From Nelumbo lutea (Eukaryota; Streptophyta; Magnoliopsida; Proteales; Nelumbonaceae), in contig JAKGHH010000007.1 in NCBI GenBank assembly GCA_022828595.1, positions 41,835,973 to 41,899,972 on the forward strand: a DNA stretch of 64,000 bases, in the 5' to 3' direction. Below the pieces are notes generated by a model, which worked only from the letters and a program-made list of their open reading frames with translations, had not been told where the DNA came from and did not search any database. The number at the start of each line of letters is the position of its first letter. The stretch's first letter is position 1. The position numbers were made by a program, and so were the translations under genes. This document shows, in pieces, positions 55,402 to 64,000 of this stretch.

Positions 55402-57356
55402 TGAAAGAATGGTAGGATCCATCTAATGGACGCCATAAAGGTTGCGGAATGGGTGGGGCGAATTTCAAAAATTTCCTACCTTCTCCCAACTGGGAATCAT
55501 ATTCCCTGAATTTAGAATACAATATTCAAGGATCTACTTGAACCCTAATCAAACCAGATCTGTACCAAAAGATAAATGGGAGGATTATACCTGATCCGGA
55601 GAAGCAGTATCTCCCAAAGTTGGTGTTCACGCCCAAAGAATGCTCCAAGATCTGTCCCTGCTGAAGATGACACAGCTGTGGATGGAACAGAACCAGCAGG
55701 GTGCGTCCTACACACTGGATCCTTCACAAGAATCCCCTGGATGTACTAAACACTGAATTCTTTCAGTCTTTCTTGCAAGACTGATGTCAAGAACTGGTTT
55801 CTTGACTTTCTTTTCTGCAAAGATCAAATCTTGCAACAATGCAGAGGGCGGCGGCAGGAGGAGATTTCCAGAAACGAAAAGGCTGAACTGTTTTCTTTTC
55901 TGGAGAGAATGAGATCTAATCTCAATTCGCAGGAACCTTTCTTGCTTACCAGAACCTCTTGGATCGAAATCTGATTTCCCTCTCTTGGTTCATTCGAAAA
56001 TCTCCTCTCTTTTCTTCTTGATTAAGAAATCTCCTAATTAGGAGTTATCCCAATCCAAATCAGTATTTGGATAGGGGATAATCTTAATCCCTTTCCCAGA
56101 TAGAGTTAGCTTACTCCTGATCTTATCAGGAGGTTACCAGATTCAAATCTGATTTTAATTTGGTCTCTAAGAGTGGATAAGGCTAAGAGCCCAATCCTTT
56201 TTGCTAACTTCAATCTCAAATTCGCCCCATTGATGGGTGATCATATCAGCCCACTTCGAAATGGGCTTTTGGCCCATTAAGTATTCAGTGTTTAATTAGT
56301 TTCCAATCTGCTGCCCAGTTGGGCTTCTTTGTATGGCGTGGGACCCAAGCATTGATCTACACACCAGCCACATGGGTTCGGCCCAGCCTTTAATACAAGG
56401 CCCAGCCAAATTCACTGAAAATCTCAATGAACCCCTTGAGTCCATCGTATGAACCCTATGGGCCCAACACTTACATTAAGTGGTCCCTGGGCCAAGCCAT
56501 CTTATAAAAACCCAGGGACTGTGGGCAGGTGCAAGATTAGCCCATCAGGTATTATCCTAAATGGTCTTACACTTAACCTCTCAGCCCTTAATGATCAAGC
56601 ACTGCCCGACAAGAGAGGACCTCTCCCTCGGCTGCAAGGAACAGTGCCGCACTCTCCTCTCACATGGATCCCGGGAATTAAAACCATTTGCAAACATTTT
56701 GAAACCGTACATATATATGTAAATATATTAATTTTGCAAAAACAAAATTCCAACGATTGAAATCAACTGCCGGCAGTTTGGTTTCCATCAGAGAGAGTGC
56801 ATTCCCGATCATTACCCTTTGTCCGACAAAGTGGCTGATTCTGTCACTATGACCACCCACTCAGATGAATTCTCAAACTGCCCCAACATACCCAGGTTTT
56901 GATCCCCACTAAGGATCTCACTGATTGGCATATCAAAGGCAGGCTGATCCAGCACCTAGTGAAGTGTCATAATCGAGTCTAGGGGTCAGGTGTAACTTTC
57001 CAGTTTTGCCCATCTATCTCCAAGGTCCAGGGCAAGACTGGAAATCTGGTTCGATTCAAGGATTCAAGTAATCCCATGCTGTATGTGCCTCGGGTCTTAC
57101 CCTGATGGCTGAGACAGGCCATCCCAACACTTGGTGGCACACCAATATCAGCCTTGGCAGGATAAATCTCCCCAGACTTATCCAACGGCTGTGAACATTT
57201 AAAACTAACATGAGTCTCTACAAATGTCCAGTTTTAGGGTTTTACACAGAATTAAAACCAAACAACATGAATCAAACATGCACTTTATTTATTTCCACTA
57301 AATAACAAAAGTACATCAAAATGATTGAAGCTAAGGGCATACAAAACTGTCTAACA
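55402..57356 (-). mobile_element. Solo copia LTR (subfamily B, 1955 bp) with target copies ATCCC
   Basis: A complete single LTR runs from TGAAAGAATGG to CTGTCTAACA. It is flanked by ATCCC at 55397-55401 and 57357-57361. Removing it and one ATCCC rejoins the gypsy gag reading frame (EEIKEG-ISRVYDED). It carries the subfamily B open frame at 55727-55545. Confidence 0.95.
55545..55727 (-). CDS. Subfamily B LTR open frame (unknown)
   Basis: This 60-residue frame, MKDPVCRTHPAGSVPSTAVS then GTDLGAFFGREHQLWEILLL, is nearly identical to that in the solo LTR at 44862. Not recognised. Confidence 0.22.
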   Translation of the reverse strand: MKDPVCRTHPAGSVPSTAVSSSAGTDLGAFFGREHQLWEILLLRIRYNPPIYLLVQIWFD

Positions 57357-57397
57357 ATCCCTTCCTTGATCTCCTCTCACATGTCACGATTCTTCAT
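57357..57397 (-). pseudogene. Gypsy gag N-terminus
   Basis: ATG at 57397 (minus), then KNRDM, a TGA (57377-57379) and EEIKEG up to the solo LTR. The TGA stands where a CGA Arg codon is likely, a single C-to-T change. The start is placed here because the ATG is the only one between the primer site and gag homology in this frame. Confidence 0.6.
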
Positions 57398-57462
57398 TGG
57401 TCTAGTGTTGTTGTGGGGCACGACAGGGACTCGTTGGGCTTGACAACCGCTAGTGTCAACGA

Positions 57463-57476
57463 GGCTCTGATACCAA
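57463..57476 (-). other. Gypsy primer binding site, tRNA-Met type
   Basis: The minus strand reads TTGGTATCAGAGCC one base after the 5' LTR end. Confidence 0.88.
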
Positions 57477-57477
57477 C

Positions 57478-57893
57478 TGTCACAGGGCTAATCGACGGGG
57501 TCCCGTGCGGCGCTCGATGGGTCGAGAAAGCCTACAAATGCAAGCAACAACACACAAAAGGAAATAAGAATGCACACAAATTAGACAAAAGGCAACTTGT
57601 ATTGTATTAATCAGTGGTAAGCACAAGCACATAGTACAGTGTCGAGGGGATCTCGTGCTTAACCTTTACACGCTTATGAGCTCACTCGATTACCTACCTC
57701 CCCTCAAAGAGTACGTTAAGCTTTTGGAGAGTGACAGAATGATATATCAAAATACTGAACACTCATACTACTATTTACATAATTTACATTGTCATACCCC
57801 CCTTTACAAAAAGAGTACAAGGACCCAGCCCAAGACACTTAGATGGCGTGCTGATGGCATGCTGATGGCGCTGATGGTGGCTGAACCGTCACA
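57478..57893 (-). repeat. Gypsy 5' LTR (416 bp)
   Basis: Runs from TGTCACAGGGCT to CCGTCACA. It is about 9 bp longer than its partner, mostly through an extra GCATGCTGATGG-like unit near 57855. Confidence 0.92.
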
Positions 57894-57897
57894 CCTG

Positions 57898-58640
57898 TTT
57901 GCAAGATAGTTGGCATTGTTTCTAAATCAAAATTTGCAGCATGAATTTGGTAATATGCCGATATAGAACAAATCGATGTTTCTATTCTGGGATCTTTGTG
58001 CATAGAACCTCTTGATGGTATCCCCAAATATGAGCGCCATTAATGCTTTTACATGGGCATGGATCCATTCCATTCCAGGGAATCCTCGTGCTTCAGTAAT
58101 CAGGTCCGACCGTCCAAGCCAATGTGCACGGGCTGTCTTATCTGATGACTCTATTTAGTTTCAAGTATCTCGGATATATTCTGAATTAAATCAATTCTTT
58201 ATGCATCATGTTTAGCTTAGTGTTTCTTCTAGTCTGGTCATGTCAAAGGCCGCTGTCCGCATTTGTGTGCAGATAACTACCATTCATTTTTTTAAGGATG
58301 TGGGTACGCAACTCTATAGTGTATTGGTGATGCAAGGGTTTGAAGTTTGATCCTCTCTCCATTATATTATTATTACCCACAACCACAATGAAAACTGAAA
58401 ATGTAATCTCATACCACATAATGCACCATCGTTGTTCTTGTCTGTTGGAAAGAATATAAAATTATATACTGAGGACCAGGATTATGGTTTGACGAGGTTA
58501 ATATTTGATTCTACAAGATAATGTATTCATATGTAAGGGCAAAAGTTATTTGAAACAACAGTCTCAGTTTTTTTGTTATGTTAGGTATAACAAAAGCTCA
58601 AATTTCGGAATTAACTCTTTTCATTAAGTGTTAGTATTAA
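57898..58640. other. No recognised feature
   Basis: Single-copy-looking sequence right of the gypsy element. It was searched for the missing CACTA terminus and for genes; neither was found. Confidence 0.4.
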
Positions 58641-60020
58641 ACTAAAATTTAAATTCAAATTTGAATTTTTAAAATTTTTTTAAAAAAATGCAAGCAACTC
58701 AACCACACGACCTAGGGCTGACTAGGGTTTCCTAAACTAGTGGTTCAACCAATGTGAATCCTTTTAGGTTTAGTTGGAATTACACCACTTCCTTTGGTTA
58801 GCCAGGTAAGAGGTGGGGATGTGGGAGGCTCCCTTTGCTCTCGCAAAGACCAAATTAAGTAACCACAAAACCCACTTAGGATTAGCCGTTGAACATCTTT
58901 CCTTAGACACCAACCGCCGATTATAAAAAGTAATCACAAGCTTTCCTAAAATTCAACACACCTTTGAACCAAATGTGGGGCTCCCTAAAGGATCTTTCTA
59001 TCCAAATTTTAAATTAGGGTTTAGGGTGAACCGCACGTGAAGGGTGGATTTTTTGGCCAAGGGTGATGAAACCCCCACCTTATCTTATTTAAGTTGGATG
59101 CCCTTAAATGGATTAACGAAACAAAAACAATCAAACAAAATCAATGCAACTAATTACAATGCATGAACAATTATTTCTAAAATGCAATTCAGCAATATAA
59201 CTTAAAATATTAAAGCAAACTAATTAAGCAAAAGGAACAATTAAAATAATAAAAAGAAAACCTAACACATTCACAACTAGCAAGGATAATTTAGCAATTA
59301 AATGAACTTATATGATGCATGCTCTAGAATATGAAACCCTAAATGTTGGGACGCAAGTGCAAAACTTTTAAAATATTAATTAATTTGTTTCTGATATTTT
59401 ATTTATTTTTTAATTTTATTTTAATTAAAATTTGAAATTTAAATTTTGAAATTTGAAATTTAAATTCAAATTCAAATTCAGATTCGAATTAAAATTTAAA
59501 TAAAAATTCAAACTTGAAATTTAAACTCAAATTCAAAAATTTGAACAATTTCCTATTTAACAGTTAATTATTCAATTAAATAACTAAAAAAAGAATTAAA
59601 TAAAACAACAAATAATGAAAACAAATAGAAAAGAAAAGAATTAATTTTGCTAAAAAGATTAACAACTACCAAAATAAATTCTAACAAGAAAATTGCTATT
59701 CTAAAAATTAAACTGAAAATAAAATAAACGAGAGAAAATTATGCGGCAATAAATAAAATAAAATAACATAAACAAAAAAAAATTCTGTTTTTTTAAATAA
59801 AAGAAAAAAACAAACCTAATAAGACAAAGATTCGAATAAGAAATTAAAATAAAGAAAGAAAAATAGATTTAGAAACAAAATGGAAGAGAAATAATACTAT
59901 AAATAAATAAATAAATCGGATCTAAAAAAATTAATCAAAAATTCGAAAATCACTATTCAACCAAAAAAAGAGTTCAAAAAAAATAAAAAACTAAAAAAAT
60001 TAAAATAAAATGGGAAGACT
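58641..60020. repeat. Very AT-rich region with AAATTCAAATT-type repeats
   Basis: Dominated by A runs. At 59420-59545 many short copies of TTTGAAATTTAAA and AAATTCAAATTC occur in both directions. No protein is supported. It may be the internal part of the Tat-like element whose primer site lies at 60233. Confidence 0.6.
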
Positions 60021-60232
60021 ACACCAGAAACGCAATCCAATTTCTCTTCTCTTCTCTTCTCTTTCGTCCCGCAGTTCCGCAACGCTCCGGTACCCCACCT
60101 TTCACAATTCCGTCTTGCAGAATCAAAGAGAAACAAGAATTAAACTGAGATGATGAATCACATAATGAAACAAAAAAGAAAAAATAATGAAACAGATCCA
60201 GATAAAATAAATATTTTTTTTTCTCCGTTGCT

Positions 60233-60256
60233 TCCCCGGCAGCAGCACCAAAAACT
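60233..60256 (-). other. Tat/Athila-like primer binding site
   Basis: The minus strand reads AAGTTTTTGGTGCTGCTGCC followed by GGGGAAGC. Plant Tat and Athila gypsy elements typically have AAGTTTTTGGCGCCGTTGCC and GGGGA here, a tRNA-Asp-type site. The differences are C-to-T-like transitions. Confidence 0.5.
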
Positions 60257-61448
60257 TGGTGTATCCGGAAGCGCGTCATTAAACACTCTGGAACACCAGT
60301 TTAAACATTTATAATTTTTACCATTTCTCAAACAACTATTAACATAGTAAATGGGTGAGAACGGGTCATATCCACAGGGAAGCAAGTGAAAAATTAATAT
60401 ATACTTAGATCCGGACAAAAGAATGCAATCGAGAATGGAAGAAAATACGAAATAAAATCTATTATTGTTGAAATTAAATGTTTCAAATTTAAACAAGGCA
60501 ATAAATAACAAATCAGAATTTAATAAAGTATGGGAATCAACGAAGGAAATAAAATAAATAAATAAATAAATGATCTAAAATCCGGATCCGGTGTCGGTAG
60601 TTGTAGATCAGCCAGATAGCTTGCAGAAACCCCTCCTAACAAGAACCGGGTGTTTGTCCTTTCTATAACCCTCAAACCCCTCGAGACACCTTAGCCTTGA
60701 ACCAAACGAATTCAAATCTACAAAACAGAGAAACGAAAAAGAATTAAATCTAAAAGATTGTAGAAATAAAAATAAAATACAAGAAAATGAAAAAAATAAA
60801 AGACTGGTTGATCAGATCCAGTAGCGGTAGTTGCAGATTGGTTGGATAGCTTGCAGAAACCCTCCTGACAAGAACTGGGCATCCTCCCCGTCTACAACCC
60901 GTGAACTCCTCAAGAAACCTTAGCATTGTAACTGGGTGAATTGACCGACCCCTTCTCCAGGGCCTCTGGGGTCTTTTTTATAAAGAATGGTGGATATAAC
61001 TGGAATTAGAGAAAGATGAGGGTGGTAGCTGGGGTTTAGCAAAAATATGGGTGCCTTAGGGTTTAGAATAAAGGGTCAGGATGGTTCTATGATGATCCTA
61101 AGGCTAGGAAGAAATGGAGAGGGCACCCAATATTATATAAGGCTGAAATTTAATGGCTAAATGTTGAATGGTGAAGATTAGATGTTAGGTGGCTCCTAGG
61201 GTTAGAATGCTAAAAACACCCCCTCTCACAACTAGACTTCACACTAGCTTCCCAAAATCTGCATTTCAGCCCTGAAAAGTTCCCAGTTTTCCCTAGAATT
61301 TGTACAGAGACTCTTAGCAACATTGAATTTAACTAGGAAAAGGGCACACTTTGACTATCCTAAGGCTAAAAATACCATTGAATTGATGCCCTTAAGGCAT
61401 CAAAATGCAGAGTTATCACTTACCGGTCCATTGCTCATACGAAATCTT
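60257..61448 (-). repeat. Possible Tat-like LTR or its remnant, with internal duplication
   Basis: If the primer site is real, the LTR would begin at TGGTGTATCC (60257) and extend right. The region has no gene. It holds two related blocks, about 60585-60715 and 60815-60935, with shared GATAGCTTGCAGAAACCC, CAAGAAC.GGG and CACCTTAGC/AACCTTAGC wording. A far LTR end was not identified and the second LTR was not found. Confidence 0.35.
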
Positions 61449-62517
61449 AGGAACGGATTTGGTTGGAACCCGGTTCAGACATATATCGCAGCCTCTTGTG
61501 TGTACCCCCAACAGGATGTAGGTAGTTTCGAGTGTACGAGAAGTGATCGGACCATATCCAATATAGTCCGGTTCCTCCTCTCTAACATACTGTTTAATTG
61601 TGGTGTAGCAAGAGGAGCTAACTGTTAAACAATCCTATTGTCATTTAAGTAGGCTTTGAATTCATTGGAAAGATATTCACCTCCTCGATCTAATCAAAGT
61701 TTTTGATCTACCTCCCCAACTGTTTCTCGACCTCTTGCCAGAACTCTTTGAACATTTCAAAGAATTCAAACTTATGCCTCATTAGGTACACGTAACCATA
61801 CCGTGAATAATCATCGGTAAATGTTAAGAAATAAACGTATTGGTTACGTGTCCTAACATTCAGGGGACCACATACATCAGCATGTATTAGGTTAAGCGTG
61901 TCTGTAGATCTTTCAGGCTTACCTATAAATGGCCGCTTCGTCATCTTACCCTAAAGGCAAGGGTCACAGGTTGGAAGATCTTCTACAGTTAGAAAATCTA
62001 AAGGACCATCATTTACCAACCTTGTGATGCGATCTATGCTAATGTGGCCAAGCTGGTAATGCCATAGGCACGTGGGATTAACCGTTTCACATGCTCTTTT
62101 CTTGGGGATTATTTTCGACATAGTTTCAGCTAAATTGGTTTCTAGCAAAGGATGAAGAACATAGAGACCATTCTCAAGTTCTCCGTAAGTGAGAAATTTG
62201 TTATTCTGTTTAATAGTAATCACATTACTGAACAAAATAGAATAACCATCCATGCACAATTTTGAAACTAAAATCAAATTTCTTCAAAGTTTAGGGACAT
62301 AAAGACAATCTCTAAGTACAATGATTCATTCTCTGAAAACTAATTCTATAGTTTCTATAGTTGTAGCCGCAATTGTTACAAAAGTCCCCAAGTAGAGAGT
62401 CACTTCCCCATCACTCACCCTTCTACTTGTCTTAAACCCCTACAATGACTTACACGCATGAGTAGAAGCCTTGGAGTCAATACACCAGGAGACAAAAGTG
62501 ACCAAAAACTTGGTCTC
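61449..62517 (-). pseudogene. Copia copy 7 integrase to protease region
   Basis: Frame 62277-61951 has VSKLCMDGYSILFS, CLWHYQLGHISIDRITRLVN and LPTCDPCL. Frame 61944-61708 has MTKRPFIGKPERS, LIHADVCGPLNVRTRNQYVY and FLTFTDDYSRYGYVYLMRHK. The SERR..LL end of the core and VVWNRVPTKS are legible to 61449 in other frames. The protease side near 62450-62517 keeps WCIDSKAST-like wording, with Gly replaced. On the right it stops at an intact LTR terminus, indicating that a younger copy inserted into it. Confidence 0.8.
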
Positions 62518-64000
62518 TGATGGGATGAGATATCAATCATATGGACACCCGAATCTTGTAGAATAAATGGGCAAATTTCAAAAATTTCTCTCCATCCTAT
62601 GGGAATCGTATTCCCTATTTTAGAAAAATCATATTTTTCAATGATCAATCTTGAACCAAGAACCGGACCAGATCTGAACAAAAGCAGTAGGAGAGGGATA
62701 TACCTGATACAGAGAAATAGTATCTCCCAATGGAGTGTTCACGCCCAAGGAAGGAACCAAAAACTGCACCCACTGAACATGGCGCGGTGCAGGATGGAGC
62801 AGAATCAGCAGCGTCCTTCAAAAGAACCAGATCCTTCACAAGTATCAGCTGGATGGCACGTGAGCATTTCTTCTAATCAGCCCTTTCACAAAGGACTGAT
62901 ATCAAGATCCAATCTTGATCAATCCCACTGAGAATAGGAGATTGAACTGGTAGATATGGTGGCGGTAGGAAGGAGGTGGCAAGAAAGAATTTTCACAGAG
63001 GTGCTAAATTCTTTCATTTGTGATTTCAGCTCTGAAGAGGATGTGAATGTGAATTATATTCTAAAGGCTGCTGCCCCCTCCTTTTATAACCTTAAAGCGA
63101 TCAGCTCCTAATCCCATTAGGAGTTGCTGATCCAAATCATATTTGGATCCGAATTCCCTTTAAGTGATAAGGGTAAACCCTTATCTTATTTGTAGATTAG
63201 ATCAGCCCCCTCCTAATCCTATTAGGAGATTTTCAGATCTGAATCACATTCAGATTTGGACTCTTTGAGTGGATAGGGTTAGAACCCACTCCTATCTGCT
63301 AATCCAATCTCAGAATTCGCCCCTCATTTAACTGATCAAATCAGCCCAGTTCGAAATGGGCTTTAGGCTCAATAAGGTTATGTGCTCACTTAGCCTTCCA
63401 AACTGCTGCCCAGTTGGGCTTCCTTGTATGGCGTGGGACCCAAACATTGATCTACACATCAGCCACATAGGTTCAGCCCAGCCTTTGTCACAAGTCCTGG
63501 CCGAATACACTGTTAAAGACAATGCACCCCCTGAAACCCATCACATGGGATCTATGGGCCCAACACTTACCCTAAGTGGTCCCTGGAAGCTACCTTGTAA
63601 CACACAGGGACTGTGGGCAGATGCAAGATTAGCCCATCAGGTATTACCCTCAATGGCCTTACACCTAACCTCTCAGCCCATAATAATCGAACACTACCTG
63701 ACAAGAGAGGACCTCTCCCTCGGCTGCAAGGAACAATATTGCACTCTCTGCTCACATGGATCCCGGGAATTAAAACCTTTTGCAAACATTTAAAAACCAC
63801 AATACATATACTTTTATATCTCATATAAAATATATTTTGCAAAACAAATTTCAACGATTGAAATCGGCTGCCGGCAGTCTTGGTTTCCATCAGAGAAAGT
63901 GCATCCCCGATCATTACCTTTGTCCGACAAAGGGGCTGATCCTGTCACTATGATCACCCACTCAGATGATTTCTCAAACTGTCCCAACATACCCAGGTTT
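62518..64000 (-). repeat. Copia copy 8 LTR (subfamily A-like, runs off the window)
   Basis: Begins at the LTR terminus TGATGGGATGAG, exactly where copy 7 is broken, and matches 7318-8800. Because the terminus directly meets foreign sequence, this should be the left LTR of an inserted element or a solo LTR. The five bases before it, GTCTC, are the expected target copy. Confidence 0.85.
63081..63088 (-). promoter_or_regulatory. TATA box of copia copy 8 LTR
   Basis: The minus strand reads TATAAAAG at the position seen in other subfamily A LTRs. Confidence 0.55.

Larger units (their letters stand above)
50402..57893 (-). mobile_element. Ty3/gypsy chromodomain element, both LTRs, with nested solo LTR
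   Basis: Two matching short LTRs flank gag, protease, RT, RNase H, integrase and chromodomain in gypsy order on the minus strand. CCTG occurs just outside both ends (50398-50401 and 57894-57897), a 4-bp match; read one base over it is CCTGT. Removing the nested solo copia LTR leaves about 5.5 kb. The chromodomain places it among chromoviruses. The short LTRs suggest a compact clade such as Reina or Galadriel, but that is not proven. Stops in gag, after protease and in RT make it non-autonomous. Confidence 0.92.

Noticed and set aside
60019..60511. Minus-strand frames with FFFF/LFYLDLF runs
   Set aside because: They arise from A-rich DNA read in reverse, and they cross the putative primer site.

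Overview
The window is repetitive nuclear DNA from a flowering plant. It carries Ty1/copia and chromodomain Ty3/gypsy LTR retrotransposons, a CACTA (En/Spm) DNA transposon with spliced TNP2-type and Transposase_24-type genes, LINE fragments and a hAT-like short element. No host single-copy gene, tRNA, rRNA or CRISPR array was recognised. The species cannot be named from the sequence.

Layout. (1) 1-34518 is a pile of at least six broken copies of one copia family in both orientations. Its LTRs are about 1.95 kb, open with TGTTAGA and close with TTCA. The primer site is an initiator tRNA-Met type (TGGTATCAGAGCC), and an unusually long 1.8-kb leader precedes gag. Two LTR subfamilies occur: A has a TATAAAAG box, and B has a (TA)n tract and no obvious TATA. 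Copies 1, 2, 5 and 6 lie on the minus strand; copies 3a, 3b and 4 on the plus strand. They are joined by nested insertion, by deletions at short microhomologies and by two head-on inversions (near 13714 and 29401). (2) 34519-49.5 kb is a large CACTA element inserted in the reverse transcriptase of copia copy 6. It holds subterminal repeats, captured or unknown DNA, a decayed TNP2 transposase gene (38.6-42.3 kb) and a second spliced gene (42.8-49.5 kb). One exon of the second gene is split by a solo copia LTR (43226-45187) flanked by AAAAC on both sides. (3) 50402-57893 is a nearly full-length chromodomain gypsy element on the minus strand, with 407- and 416-bp LTRs. Its gag is split by another solo copia LTR (55402-57356) flanked by ATCCC. 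(4) 57.9-61.4 kb is AT-rich DNA with a Tat/Athila-like primer site. (5) 61449-64000 is copia copy 7 integrase, cut by the LTR of an eighth copy that runs off the window.

No copy looks autonomous. Stops, frameshifts and lost key residues are everywhere, and many stops are the C-to-T type expected from methylated, silenced repeats. The order of insertion can be read directly: copia copy 6, then CACTA, then a solo LTR; and gypsy, then a solo LTR. The best candidates for something not described are an open frame inside the copia LTR just after the TATA box and a possible 2-kb intron covering the whole copia leader.
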